From: JAPLST01 sp964397565
GTDB taxonomy: Bacteria; Auribacterota; UBA3054; JAPLST01
Reading direction: 5' to 3'
Assembly (NCBI GenBank): GCA_964397565.1
Contig: CAYNJC010000010.1
Location: forward strand, 59,315 to 123,314
Length of the DNA: 64,000 nt
The notes under the pieces are model-generated. The model saw only the letters and a program-made list of their open reading frames with translations. It had not been told where the DNA came from and did no database searches. Numbering within the stretch: position 1 is the first letter of the stretch; the number at the start of each line of letters is the position of its first letter. A program made the position numbers and the translations under genes. Shown here piece after piece: positions 51,587 to 60,499 of the stretch.

Positions 51587-54336
51587 AGAGCAGCACGCTC
51601 GCGTGAGGACCCGATCCGCAGCCCGCCACGCCGGACGAGCAGCACGAGCACGATGAGCGCACCGGCCGGCTCGGGCACGACCAACCAAACCGGCACATGC
51701 AGCAGCGGCGCGTCCGGATCGTTGTGCGCGATGGTGATGCTGGTAGTGTAGACCCCGGGCGTCAAACCCAGGGCATTGGCGGAGAACATCAGCGTTGTGG
51801 TGGCGCCGATTGGGACGGACACGCTGAGCGGCGCACACGTCAGCCATGGCGCGATTGGCGGCACGGGCGGCATAAAACTGGTGGCAAGATTGTTCTTCAC
51901 GTAATTTGCGTTGAAGGCCACGACCAGACTGTTGCCGGGCAGGTTGGTGCCTTGCAGGCCGATAGTGGCGGAATTCAGCGTGCCGCTCATCGTGCGATAC
52001 TGGTAGCGAATCTCGCCGCTCTTGCGCAGTATGATCTGAAACGAGTTTGGACTACTGTTCTGGCCTTTGCGCGGAAGGTTGAGATAGCTTACCACGAGCT
52101 GGTTCGCATCGTTCCACCGGCGCACACAGTAGTCGGTGGTGCTGAAGAACATATCGTCCCAATAGGCCGGGAGAAACGCCCCGGGCACAACAACGGTGGG
52201 GAGGTTGCTGTTGGCGTTCTGCAGCAGCGCGCCCTGAAGGAGCAACGCGCCGTTGATGCCAATCCGGTACTGGCTGAAGTTCTTTCCATAGAACGGCACG
52301 GTAAAGCCGATGGCGTTCGCGCTCGCCACGGCGCTTTCGTCATTGAAGGGCACCGCGGTTCCTTTCGTACTGATGTCGAGCCAAGAGAAGGCGGGGCCGC
52401 GCACGGCGTCGCTGCTCGTCCAGACATACGCTGCGGTCGCGGGCGCCGGGCCGAACGCCAGCGCCGCGCTGCCGTCATTGCGGATTTCAATCGTCTGCGT
52501 GTCGGTGCCGTCCGGGCCCGCATACAAGATGACATTTGTCTGCAACGGGCGGAACGCCGGCAGTTGCTCGACCAGGACGCCGAAGGTGGTGGTCCAGCCG
52601 CCGCCGTCAGACGCGATGACTGCGCGCAGTTGCTGCAATCCCGCTGGACATGCGCTGCTGATGGCGATCACAATGGGCGTGGCATTGCTCTTGATGCCGT
52701 CCGGCGTCAATGTGCCATACGCCGCCGTGCCGCCCGCCACAGTGAGATAGGGGCTGACGTTGGTCAGCGTGACCACGATGTTCGCGGCAGCCCCGCCGCC
52801 GTTGTTCTTGAGCCACAGCCACAGCCGCGCGTTCTCACCCGGTTCGGGATGGCCATCACCATCGCCGGCGTCGGTCAGCAGCGCCATCGCGTTGGTCAAC
52901 AGTGGCAACGTGAGAAACTCAAAATTGGCAGTAAGGACCATGCCGTTTGGCGACAGCGCGGACACGTTGATCCACGTGTTCGAGCCGCCCCAGGGATTGC
53001 CACCGTCATATTTTCGGCTGTCGGGCTTCGAGTACGGTCCGAATGATTCGCCTTGGTTGTAGTAATCGCCGGCATTCGCGCTGCCGTTGTTTTCAATTTG
53101 TTCGAGGCCATCGGCCTCCATCAGCCGGAGCAACTTGTGCGTCGCGTACGAATTGTTGTAGCTGAAGCCGCCCTTGGCATCAATGTGCCAGATCAGCAGG
53201 CCGTTTGAGACATTGTTCGTGTCGTTGAGAATTCTGTGACGGTTTTCGATCATGAAATATTCCGCGAAGGCGGTCTGGCCCGTCTGCCCGGGCATCATGA
53301 TGTACGCTTCGGGCGTCTGAGCCAGGGCCCGCACCGGCACGTTGTACGAGCTGGTAGTGACAAAAGTGCACGGGAGCCAGTCGAGCATGTACTTGCTGAA
53401 ACCGTTATGGTCCATATAGTTTCCCGCCATCATGTCGAAGCCGCCGACGCCGCCGCGCGGGCCGACGGAGTCGTCGTAGTCGTAGTAATCGGGCAGGCCG
53501 AGCGAATGGCCGGTCTCGTGCAGCAGCACAGCCGGGTTGCTGTCCTGCCACTGCCAGGTGAAATTCGTGAACCGCACGCCGTCGTTCGTTACCGTCTGGG
53601 CGCTGAGCGACCAGCTGTAGCCCCACCAGAACGTGGCCCACGCGCCGATCGGCCCGGTCCAGTACACCGCCAGATAATCCACATCGCCGTCGTGGTCGTT
53701 GTCGTATTGCGAGAAATCGTGGCCGCGCGCATCATAGTAGTTCAGTGCCTCGCTGACGATCCGGCAGTTCGCTGCGTTGTCGTACGGAGCGCCATCGGGC
53801 TTGTAGACGCTGCGCTTGTTGGTGCAGTAGTACCAGCCCAGCACGTCACCTTCCATGACCAGCTTCCCGTACGAGGAGCGCTCGTAATACTTCTGCAAGC
53901 TTTCGCGCGGATAGTTGGCCGGATTGCCTGCGCCAAACACCATGTTCGACATGGCCGCATGGGTGTAGGTATTGGACTGGTCCTGGAAGCCGATGAGCAA
54001 GACGAGGATCTTGTTGGTGCCAACGCTGGCCAAGTTGCTGCTGATTTTTGCCTTGCTGCCGTCGTCGGGCACGGGCACGCCTTGCGCCTTGGCGAGCTTC
54101 TCGTACAGCCGCTGGACCAGCGCCGGATGCGTCACATCGTTGCTCAGCGCCCGCGCGTCGGCCAGCCGCTGGGCCAGCGTGCCATTCGCCCGCAGCGCAT
54201 CAAGTTCGCCTGGCCGCGGCGGTTGGAGCGCCATGCTCGTGACCACGGCCAGCGCCGCGGCACAACCAATTCCGCGCGCCAGCCAGCGCAACGGTGCGGC
54301 CGGGCGGGCTGCCGGTGTCTTGGCGAAAATGGTCAT
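51583..54336 (-). CDS. Secreted M6-type metalloprotease with PEP-CTERM anchor
   Basis: The 917-residue protein has a long N-terminal signal region (LRWLARGIGCAAALAVVTSMA). An M6 (immune-inhibitor-A-like) catalytic domain with zinc motif HETGHSLGLPD at 273-283 follows, then FDMMAGNYMDHNGFSKYMLDWL. Beta-sandwich domains cover ~520-880 (LLTDAGDGDGHPEPGENARLWLWLKNNGGG is a CARDB-like repeat). The C-terminus is VVPEPAGAL, a hydrophobic helix and RRGGLRIGSSRERAAL, a textbook PEP-CTERM. It is probably exported, sorted by an exosortase and degrades extracellular proteins. TATACT at 54344-54349 lies 7 nt before ATG 54336. Confidence 0.92.
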   Translation of the reverse strand: MTIFAKTPAARPAAPLRWLARGIGCAAALAVVTSMALQPPRPGELDALRANGTLAQRLADARALSNDVTHPALVQRLYEKLAKAQGVPVPDDGSKAKISSNLASVGTNKILVLLIGFQDQSNTYTHAAMSNMVFGAGNPANYPRESLQKYYERSSYGKLVMEGDVLGWYYCTNKRSVYKPDGAPYDNAANCRIVSEALNYYDARGHDFSQYDNDHDGDVDYLAVYWTGPIGAWATFWWGYSWSLSAQTVTNDGVRFTNFTWQWQDSNPAVLLHETGHSLGLPDYYDYDDSVGPRGGVGGFDMMAGNYMDHNGFSKYMLDWLPCTFVTTSSYNVPVRALAQTPEAYIMMPGQTGQTAFAEYFMIENRHRILNDTNNVSNGLLIWHIDAKGGFSYNNSYATHKLLRLMEADGLEQIENNGSANAGDYYNQGESFGPYSKPDSRKYDGGNPWGGSNTWINVSALSPNGMVLTANFEFLTLPLLTNAMALLTDAGDGDGHPEPGENARLWLWLKNNGGGAAANIVVTLTNVSPYLTVAGGTAAYGTLTPDGIKSNATPIVIAISSACPAGLQQLRAVIASDGGGWTTTFGVLVEQLPAFRPLQTNVILYAGPDGTDTQTIEIRNDGSAALAFGPAPATAAYVWTSSDAVRGPAFSWLDISTKGTAVPFNDESAVASANAIGFTVPFYGKNFSQYRIGINGALLLQGALLQNANSNLPTVVVPGAFLPAYWDDMFFSTTDYCVRRWNDANQLVVSYLNLPRKGQNSSPNSFQIILRKSGEIRYQYRTMSGTLNSATIGLQGTNLPGNSLVVAFNANYVKNNLATSFMPPVPPIAPWLTCAPLSVSVPIGATTTLMFSANALGLTPGVYTTSITIAHNDPDAPLLHVPVWLVVPEPAGALIVLVLLVRRGGLRIGSSRERAAL

Positions 54337-54385
54337 CACTAGTAGTATACTATAAGTTGATGGAAGCGACGGTTGCGGGCTGCGC

Positions 54386-55366
54386 TTAGTCCGGCAGCGG
54401 CCAGAGAAACGCGCCGGTGGTGAGAAACTGTTGCAGTTGCTGCATGCTTTGCGCGGCCTTGCGCGCAACGGACTCATGCGTATTGAAGGCGTTGTGCGGC
54501 GTCAGCAGGACATGGGGGCGTTGCGCCAGCGCGAGCGTCGCGCACACCTCGGTATCATTAGACGCGGCCTTGGTGCGCAAGGCCACGGCCAGTTCTTTTT
54601 CGTGATTATAGACATCCAAGCCGACGCCACCAAGTTGGCCTTCGTCGAGCAAGCGCAGCAAATCCGTGGCGGGCGAGAATTCACCGCGGGCAATGTTAAT
54701 GAACAACACGCCGCGCCGCGCGGCCCGCAGTACTTCGTAACAAAAATAATTGTGATTCGTGGCGGTCAAATTCATGGCGCACACGAGAATATCGGCGGCG
54801 GCAATGCCTGTGGCGGGCGCAACATAGTGCACGTCGGCGTGGCGTTGGACAAGGTCCACACCCAGCACGCGCATGCCCAGCCCGTCGCCGATTTTGACAA
54901 TTTCATGACCAATGTTGCCAACCCCGACGACAGTCAGCGTTTTGCCGGCGCACTCGCCGCCGGTAATGCCATCGCGATGAAACGTGTGCAATTGGGCAAG
55001 TTGTTGGGGCAAATTGCGCAGCAAGGCCAGCCACAGCAGCAAAGCCTGTTCGGCCACGGCACGATTGCAATAGAGCGGTAGATAGCCGCACGGCACGGGC
55101 ACACCGGTTGCCGCGCGATAGGCGGTGAGATGGTCAAAGCCGGTGCTGCGGGTAAGGATGCCGGCGAGGTCGCGCGCCCAGCTGGGCGGTATGGCCGATT
55201 GCGTGCGAATGCTGATGATGCGCGCCGGCGGTGCGGGCGCCTGGTATTCCTGAATGGTTTTCCAGGAGAACGCCGCGCGCACACCGACGGGCAAAGCGCG
55301 GCGCAGCGCGGCTTCTTCTTCTTGAAACGCCTCAAAAAAGAATACATCGCAAGGTGAACTACTCAT
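54386..55366 (-). CDS. D-isomer-specific 2-hydroxyacid dehydrogenase
   Basis: The 326-residue protein has the NAD-binding signature VVGVGNIGHEIVKIGDGLGMRVLGVDL (GxGxxG, around 150-176), then FINIARGEF with catalytic Arg, a Glu region (EGQLGGVGLDVY), and LLTPHNAFNTHESVARK, where His is the acid/base. It reduces a 2-keto acid to a D-2-hydroxy acid; the exact substrate (lactate, glycerate, phosphoglycerate, other) is not evident. ATG 55366 is chosen. It sits alone upstream of the M6 gene, 49 bp away. Confidence 0.88.
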   Translation of the reverse strand: MSSSPCDVFFFEAFQEEEAALRRALPVGVRAAFSWKTIQEYQAPAPPARIISIRTQSAIPPSWARDLAGILTRSTGFDHLTAYRAATGVPVPCGYLPLYCNRAVAEQALLLWLALLRNLPQQLAQLHTFHRDGITGGECAGKTLTVVGVGNIGHEIVKIGDGLGMRVLGVDLVQRHADVHYVAPATGIAAADILVCAMNLTATNHNYFCYEVLRAARRGVLFINIARGEFSPATDLLRLLDEGQLGGVGLDVYNHEKELAVALRTKAASNDTEVCATLALAQRPHVLLTPHNAFNTHESVARKAAQSMQQLQQFLTTGAFLWPLPD

Positions 55367-55502
55367 GGGTGCGTGTCCGGACCATTGGTTATGGATAACA
55401 GTATAGCAAATAGATCGCAACCGGCGCGGGCGCCACGGCGCTGTATAAAATTCATTTGCGGTACACCTGCCCCTGAAGCGCGTGGCGTGCGCTGTGCCTA
55501 TA

Positions 55503-55617
55503 GTCTGAAGACCCCCACGGCCTTGCGCCGTGGGTGAATGAGATTAATGCAACAAGCCGCCGGCGCGCTTGCCAATCTCTCCTTCCACCCCGCCGTTGGC
55601 GGGACCGGTGGGGAGGC
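55503..55617 (-). repeat. Two-hairpin repeat, copy C (inverted)
   Basis: Read on the minus strand: GGTGGAAGGAGAGATTGG block, TTAATCTCATTCACCCACGG, hairpin 2 identical to copy A, then GTCTTCAGAC as in copy B. Hairpin 1 carries a CCCGCCAACGGCGGG tip. It lies in the 55367-55800 gene-free stretch together with a degraded MITE-like end (GTGGAACGCGCTCTCATTAAT, 55683-55703) and the xseA promoter. Confidence 0.75.
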
Positions 55618-55761
55618 AAGCCTATGCAAGAAAAATGTTATGAACAGCAGCTCCCGTGTTGGGCACCGCTGCTACGCCGCAACGTGGAACGCGCTCTCAT
55701 TAATAGGTATACAATTCATGTGCGGTGAACGAAGTTCCTCCTCCCGCCACACTGCGAGCCC

Positions 55762-55790
55762 TTGTCGAAACGCGCGCAGGATGCTATCAT
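55762..55790 (+). promoter_or_regulatory. xseA promoter
   Basis: TTGTCG (55762-55767), 17-bp spacer, TATCAT (55785-55790), then 10 nt to ATG 55801, so at most a leader of about 3-4 nt. Confidence 0.6.
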
Positions 55791-55800
55791 ACCTCCCTGC

Positions 55801-57279
55801 ATGACTTCTGATCCGGACATGACCTTGCCGCTGTGGGCAACGCCCGAGGTGCCCGCGGCGCGTGTGCCCGCGCCGCGGGCACCCGCGGCCACGCCAATGT
55901 CGGTTTCGCAATTGACGCGCCGTATCCGCTTGTTGCTCGAGGGCACGTTCACCAATGTCTGGCTCGAGGGCGAGATCAGCAATTTCAAGGCACAGCCCTC
56001 CGGTCACTATTATTTCACACTCAAAGACGCGCAGTCCCAGATTCCGGCGGTGATGTTCCGCACCGCCAATCGACGGCTGAAATTCACGCCGGAAAACGGC
56101 TTGCAGGTGGTCGTCAGCGGTAGTGTCCAAATTTACGAGCCGCAGGGGAAGTACCAGATTATCTGCGACACGATGACCCCGAGCGGCTTGGGCGCGCTGC
56201 AATTGGCCTTTGAGCAATTGAAACAAAAGCTGGCGGCGGAAGGGCTGTTCGACGCGGCGCGCAAAAAACCGCTGCCGTTGTTGCCGCGCACCATTGGTGT
56301 GGTTACGTCCGCGAGTGGCGCGGCAATTCGTGACATCATTCGCGTGCTGACGCGGCGCTTTCCGACGGTGCATGTGGTGTTGTATCCCGTCGCCGTGCAA
56401 GGTGCGGGCGCGGCGGCAGGAATTGCCCGCGCGCTCGATGACTGCGCGGCCATCAATCGGCGGCACGAGCGCGATCCACAAGCCCAGCCCTTGTTTTTTG
56501 ATGTGCTGATTGTTGGGCGCGGCGGCGGCAGTCTTGAGGATTTGTGGGCCTTCAACGAGGAAGTTGTCGCGCGCGCAATCGCCCGTGCGCCGATGCCCAT
56601 CATTGCGGCGGTCGGGCATGAGATTGACTGGACCATTGCGGATTTTGTCGCCGATGTGCGTGCGCCGACGCCCAGCGCGGCGGCGGAAATCGTGGTGCAA
56701 CCGCGGGCCGTGTTTGTGCAGCAACTCGAGGACGCCCGCCGGCGCATGCGCGCCCGACTAGGTCAAGCATTGGACGCCTGCAGCCACCGCGTCCAGCGGC
56801 TGACAACCCATTATGTCTTTCGCGATCTGCCGCGCACCATTGACTTGCAGCGCCAGCGGGTGGATGAACGATGGAATGAACTGCGGGCCATAGTGCACGA
56901 CGAACTGGCGACGCGGTCCGAGCGCCTTGCCCGTGCGACCCAGATTGTTGGCGCCGCGCGGCGGCTGTTCCTTGAACGCTGCGTGCGTGATGAACAGCTC
57001 GTCATGGTGCGGCGCGCGGCCTGCGACACGGCCTGCAACCATGCGCTTGCGCGCCACCACGACGCACTGCGCCGCATGCTGGACTGTGTAGAGGCGTTAG
57101 GCCCGGTGGCGGTCGTGCGACGCGGCTATACCATCACGCGCGACGGCGTGACGGGGCGGGTGCTCACCTCCACGCAAGCACTCTCCGTTGCACAAGAGTT
57201 GCGCACGGATTTTCGCGACGGGCAGGTGCGGTCGCAGATTCTAACAATTGTCCGCGACGACAGACCCGCGGACACATGA
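55801..57279 (+). CDS. xseA: Exodeoxyribonuclease VII large subunit
   Basis: The 492-residue protein has the N-terminal OB-fold (SQLTRRIRLLLEGTFTNVWLEGEISNFKAQPSGHYYFTLKDA), the catalytic region with RTIGVVTSASGAAIRDIIRVLTRRFP, DVLIVGRGGGSLEDLWAFNEE and AVGHEIDWTIADFVADVRAPTPSAAAE, and a long helical C-terminal domain ending in VVRRGYTITRDG. It degrades single-stranded DNA with XseB. No xseB is adjacent. ATG 55801 gives the correct N-terminus plus a ~30-residue Pro/Ala extension (LPLWATPEVPAARVP). Confidence 0.95.
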   Translation: MTSDPDMTLPLWATPEVPAARVPAPRAPAATPMSVSQLTRRIRLLLEGTFTNVWLEGEISNFKAQPSGHYYFTLKDAQSQIPAVMFRTANRRLKFTPENGLQVVVSGSVQIYEPQGKYQIICDTMTPSGLGALQLAFEQLKQKLAAEGLFDAARKKPLPLLPRTIGVVTSASGAAIRDIIRVLTRRFPTVHVVLYPVAVQGAGAAAGIARALDDCAAINRRHERDPQAQPLFFDVLIVGRGGGSLEDLWAFNEEVVARAIARAPMPIIAAVGHEIDWTIADFVADVRAPTPSAAAEIVVQPRAVFVQQLEDARRRMRARLGQALDACSHRVQRLTTHYVFRDLPRTIDLQRQRVDERWNELRAIVHDELATRSERLARATQIVGAARRLFLERCVRDEQLVMVRRAACDTACNHALARHHDALRRMLDCVEALGPVAVVRRGYTITRDGVTGRVLTSTQALSVAQELRTDFRDGQVRSQILTIVRDDRPADT

Positions 57280-57642
57280 GGCGATGTCGTCGTCGCCGCG
57301 GGGCAACCACGGGGCTTGCCACGGAAAGAGCGGCGCTTCCATCGCATCATAAAGCGTGTTGCCCGGTTCGAGATAGCCCAGCGTGAGCAGGTCAAGCACG
57401 CCGCCAAAGGCGCGCACGGCGGTCATGCCCGCGCCTTGCAGCACGCCCGGCAGGATCCCGATCACCGGCCATTGCACGGAATAAAAGGTCATGCAGCGCG
57501 GCACTTCGATCGCCCCCGTCAGCAGATTCGCAAAGCCACGCCCGACCCCGTCCAGCATGCTATACTCCGCATCCTGTTCAACGGCAGCCACGCGCAGACA
57601 ACACAGCAGCACCAGCGCACTCAGACATGTACGCGTATTCAT
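57241..57642 (-). CDS. Exosortase-associated TIGR04073-like exported protein
   Basis: The 133-residue protein has a signal peptide (MNTRTCLSALVLLCCLRVAA) followed by GVGRGFANLLTGAIEVPRCM, a Gly-rich helix (LPGVLQGAGMTAVRAFGGVLDLLTLGY) and YLEPGNTLYDA. This order resembles the small TIGR04073 family found in genomes with exosortase/PEP-CTERM systems. Its role is unknown. Its 3' end overlaps the 3' end of convergent xseA by 39 bp. The two PEP-CTERM proteins in this window support the assignment. Confidence 0.7.
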   Translation of the reverse strand: MNTRTCLSALVLLCCLRVAAVEQDAEYSMLDGVGRGFANLLTGAIEVPRCMTFYSVQWPVIGILPGVLQGAGMTAVRAFGGVLDLLTLGYLEPGNTLYDAMEAPLFPWQAPWLPRGDDDIASCVRGSVVADNC

Positions 57643-57693
57643 TGTGTGAACCTCATGGATTCGGGTAACCAAATTTTCACAAACCGCACCCAT

Positions 57694-57722
57694 AGTGTAC
57701 AACAAAGCGCGCCGCATGTCAA
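57694..57722 (-). promoter_or_regulatory. Consensus-like promoter of the TIGR04073-like gene
   Basis: Minus strand: TTGACA (57717-57722), 17-bp spacer, TACACT (57694-57699). A leader of about 45 nt precedes ATG 57642, so this gene is not leaderless. Confidence 0.7.
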
Positions 57723-57816
57723 TCCAAGGCACTTGGCGGGTGCAAGTCAGTAGAAATGTCCGCGGTGTAGTCTGTTCGCTCCGCAGGCTGCGCCGTGAGC
57801 CGCCACCCATCGCCAA

Positions 57817-58452
57817 TTACGGATTGCGGATGACGTTCTGCACACTGCCAGCCTTTTTCTCGAAATGCTGGTAATCTTTGAATGACGTGTAATCGCCACC
57901 CCAGCGCCAGCCGAGGCGGGTGAACGCTGTGACAACCGCGCAAGGCGCCGCTAACGTCCCTCTGATTTCTGGATTATACGTCGCTCTTTGTGGCGCACAG
58001 CTTCCATCGGCATACAGCGCCGGGTTTTGTACGGGGTTGATATCAATGGCCCTGCCAAAAGAATGGTTGGACAAGCAATTTGTGGCGGCAATCGTGCGAT
58101 AATTGAACCCCGACGTGTTATTATCCGCCATCGAAGCATCGTCCGACCAAGCGTAGTGTACCACCGGAACGCATTTGTCTATTGGAAAACGCTCCTGGAG
58201 AATAACGCGAAATATGCGCTGCACGTCCTCTTGCGCGTCGCGGTGTACTACGAGTTGGCCTTGGTGCAATTTGCGGTCGAAGGAATAGTACAGCACATCC
58301 AGCAATACCATCTTTTCCCGCACATCCTCAGGCGCTTTCGTGCCTTCCAGAGACTGCTCACGCGTAAGATGGCTGTCAATAATCGGTGAGTGGCATCCGG
58401 CCAGAACAGCGCAGATGGTCAACATGATTGCGCTGGCTGTCGTTTTGCTCAT
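57817..58452 (-). CDS. M15-family peptidase lipoprotein (VanY-like)
   Basis: The 211-residue protein begins with a type II signal peptide (MSKTTASAIMLTICAVLAGC). The M15 zinc motifs are SNHSFGRAIDIN (SxHxxGxAxD) near 128-139 and DYQHFE near 195-200. Between them a CAPQR...AAPCAVVTAFTRLGWRWGGDY segment is typical of peptidoglycan-cleaving D-Ala-D-Ala or L-Ala-D-Glu peptidases. It would act in the envelope, anchored by lipid. GGGAG stands close to the ATG. It follows the DUF1232-like gene by 16 bp and is probably cotranscribed with it. Confidence 0.85.
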   Translation of the reverse strand: MSKTTASAIMLTICAVLAGCHSPIIDSHLTREQSLEGTKAPEDVREKMVLLDVLYYSFDRKLHQGQLVVHRDAQEDVQRIFRVILQERFPIDKCVPVVHYAWSDDASMADNNTSGFNYRTIAATNCLSNHSFGRAIDINPVQNPALYADGSCAPQRATYNPEIRGTLAAPCAVVTAFTRLGWRWGGDYTSFKDYQHFEKKAGSVQNVIRNP

Positions 58453-58468
58453 TTGCTCCCAACGCCTT

Positions 58469-58696
58469 TCATGCCTGGATGTTCTTGTTCGGTCTTCTGA
58501 ACCACCGGCTGAGGTCGAGGCCAAAATAGCTGAGGCACCCCAACAGGATGGTTGTGGCCGCCGCTTCATCGAGATTCCCCAGAATCGGGATGTTGTCGGG
58601 CAGCAACTCGAACACGCCGGCGGTTGGATTGAGAATGTACACAAGCGACGCCAGGCCGAGTAGGCCAACCAGCAGATGTTTGATGAGGTGCTTCAT
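58469..58696 (-). CDS. DUF1232-like small membrane protein, 75 aa
   Basis: The protein has two hydrophobic helices around YILNPTAGVFELLPDNIPILGNLDEAAATTILLGCLSYFG. The LLPDNIP-x-x-GNLDEA signature is the DUF1232 core. Function is unknown. TATAAT (58703-58708, minus strand) is exactly 6 nt before ATG 58696, implying a leaderless mRNA. A paralogue is at 24962. Confidence 0.8.
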   Translation of the reverse strand: MKHLIKHLLVGLLGLASLVYILNPTAGVFELLPDNIPILGNLDEAAATTILLGCLSYFGLDLSRWFRRPNKNIQA

Positions 58697-58768
58697 GTAA
58701 ACATTATAGCGAATTCATGAATTACTCCGTTGCGAAATGACGCAACGTGGTATGTGGTATAATGAGAC

Positions 58769-59053
58769 ATGACGACCATCCCGGCTGCGTATGTGGTCGA
58801 ATATCACGGACACGTGCAGGGCGTTGGCTTCCGCTACACCGTTCAGCGCTTGGCGCAGCGCCATGCCGTGACGGGCCATGTCAAAAACATGGCCGACGGT
58901 ACGGTGCGGGTGTATCTTGAGGGCACGCAGGCGGAAATGGACGTGCTGTTGCGCGAGATCCGCGGCGGCCCGCACGCGCAGTACATTACCGACGTGCAGG
59001 TCACACCGACCGTGCCCAGTGGCACCTATCGCGACTTCCGCATCGCGTTTTGA
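58769..59053 (+). CDS. acyP: Acylphosphatase
   Basis: The 94-residue enzyme shows HGHVQGVGFRYTVQRLA with the catalytic Arg and GHVKNMADGTVRVYLEG with the catalytic Asn. It hydrolyses acyl phosphates. TATAAT (58758-58763) is 5 nt before ATG 58769, so the mRNA is probably leaderless. Confidence 0.95.
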   Translation: MTTIPAAYVVEYHGHVQGVGFRYTVQRLAQRHAVTGHVKNMADGTVRVYLEGTQAEMDVLLREIRGGPHAQYITDVQVTPTVPSGTYRDFRIAF

Positions 59054-59056
59054 ACC

Positions 59057-59281
59057 TTACAGGTGCTTCTTGAGGTCCGCTTTATCAATCTCACAATCGC
59101 GCAAAATCTGTGACAACAAACCACGCCCGATCATCTCGCCGCGGTGAACCGGCACCACCGTACATCTCCCGTTCGCGTGGCGGAGAAAATGGTGGCTTCC
59201 CTTTGTGCGCACGACCTCAAAACCAAGGTTCCGCAGCGCTTTGATCAGGGCCACGCCGGATAGTGCCGGAAGGATACTCAT
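59057..59281 (-). CDS. hicA: HicA-type mRNA interferase toxin
   Basis: The 74-residue protein has the HicA dsRBD-like fold: LSGVALIKALRNLGFEVVRTKGSHHFLRHANG with the catalytic His in GSHH, then VVPVHRGEMIGRGLLSQILRD. Its ATG overlaps the hicB stop (ATGA). HicA cleaves mRNA when HicB is lost. The antitoxin-first order is one of the two known. Confidence 0.92.
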   Translation of the reverse strand: MSILPALSGVALIKALRNLGFEVVRTKGSHHFLRHANGRCTVVPVHRGEMIGRGLLSQILRDCEIDKADLKKHL

Positions 59282-59487
59282 GCGTTGACGGCGATGCGCT
59301 GAACACCCACAAATTGATTTGTAGCGGGATCCTCGACTTCTAGACAGAGCTCAATCGCCTCGCGGACCCTCTTCATCAACACATCCAGCGACTTTGCTTG
59401 TGTGTGGCAGCCCCGCAACGCAGGCACGGTCGCCACCAAGTATCCATCTTCGTCGCGCTCGATCACCACATTGAATTCACGGGTCAT
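59278..59487 (-). CDS. hicB: HicB-type antitoxin
   Basis: The 69-residue protein has the RNase-H-like HicB core: REFNVVIERDEDGYLVATVPALRGCHTQAKSLDVLMKRVREAIELCLE. It lacks a C-terminal DNA-binding domain, as many short HicB proteins do. ATG 59487 follows AAGGAG. An extended -10 (TTTTGG-TATAAT, minus strand, about 59510-59522) lies upstream. Confidence 0.92.
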   Translation of the reverse strand: MTREFNVVIERDEDGYLVATVPALRGCHTQAKSLDVLMKRVREAIELCLEVEDPATNQFVGVQRIAVNA

Positions 59488-59569
59488 GACGGTCAACTCC
59501 TTTATCTCATTATACCAAAAGAATGTGTTCCTTTGCACGCTCAAATTCAATTAGGCTTATCGTACCCGC

Positions 59570-60499
59570 TCAGTCAATCAGGCGCGTACCTTCCGCGTCG
59601 ACGGAGGTGACAATGCTGCGTGATTTGACGCCATGCTCGATGAAGGCCATCACCATCTGCTGCTCGATGAAGCGCGCTTTGCGAATGTTGTCGGTGATGG
59701 CAAAGACGGACGGACCCGAGCCGGAAATGGCAACGCCATCGGCGCCGGCTTGCAGCGCGGTCTCCTTGACCTGGGCAAAGCCCTTGATCAAATGCGCGCG
59801 CACCGGCTCGATGACGACATCGTGCAAGCTGCGCGCAAAAAGTGAATAGTCATTTTTCGCAAAGGCGGCGGTAATCAGGGCGGTGTTCGCCATGTTGTAC
59901 ACAAAATCCTTCATCGGCACGCTGTCGGGCAGCATCTGGCGCGCGTGGCGCGTCAAGACCACAATATTGGGCGTCACCAGCACAATGTGCAGTTTGCGAA
60001 TCGAGCCGATCCGGGTAATGTCGAGCGGCATGCATGAGCGCGTCAGGGTTGCGCCGCCGAGCAGCGCCGGCGCGGTGTTGTCGGCGAAGAAGCCGCCCGA
60101 GACAGCTTCCTCCGCCTTGGTCGCCGGCAGAATGAGTTGCTCCTTTGTCAGCCCGCCGTTATATAAATGATTGGCGGCAAACGCGCCGGCGGCGGCCGAA
60201 GCCGCGCTTGAGCCAAGGCCCGAGCCGATCGGCAGGCCTTTTTTTAGTTTCAATTCAAGGCCGCCCTTGACGCCCAGCAAGTCCAAGATGAGCTTGGCGG
60301 CAATGCCGGCCGTGTTGCGATGCGGGTCTTTGCTAAGCTGATGCTCGCACTCGATGGCGCTGATGACCACCCCCGCCGTTGTGCGCCGGGCCTCGACAAG
60401 GTCACCCCAACCTTTGACGGCCAAGCCCAGCACGTCGAAGCCGGGACCAATGTTGCCAATCGTCGCCGGTGAAAATACTTTGATCCAGTCAGGCTTCAT
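59570..60499 (-). CDS. thrB: Homoserine kinase
   Basis: The 309-residue GHMP kinase has SPATIGNIGPGFDVLGLAV near the N-terminus (motif 1), the phosphate-binding LPIGSGLGSSAASAAAGAFAAN (motif 2), and GVAISGSGPSVFAI (motif 3). It phosphorylates homoserine in threonine synthesis. ATG 60499 lies inside the end of thrC, an 11-bp overlap, so translation is coupled. It is the last gene of the rnfB-proB-thrC-thrB operon. Confidence 0.95.
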   Translation of the reverse strand: MKPDWIKVFSPATIGNIGPGFDVLGLAVKGWGDLVEARRTTAGVVISAIECEHQLSKDPHRNTAGIAAKLILDLLGVKGGLELKLKKGLPIGSGLGSSAASAAAGAFAANHLYNGGLTKEQLILPATKAEEAVSGGFFADNTAPALLGGATLTRSCMPLDITRIGSIRKLHIVLVTPNIVVLTRHARQMLPDSVPMKDFVYNMANTALITAAFAKNDYSLFARSLHDVVIEPVRAHLIKGFAQVKETALQAGADGVAISGSGPSVFAITDNIRKARFIEQQMVMAFIEHGVKSRSIVTSVDAEGTRLID

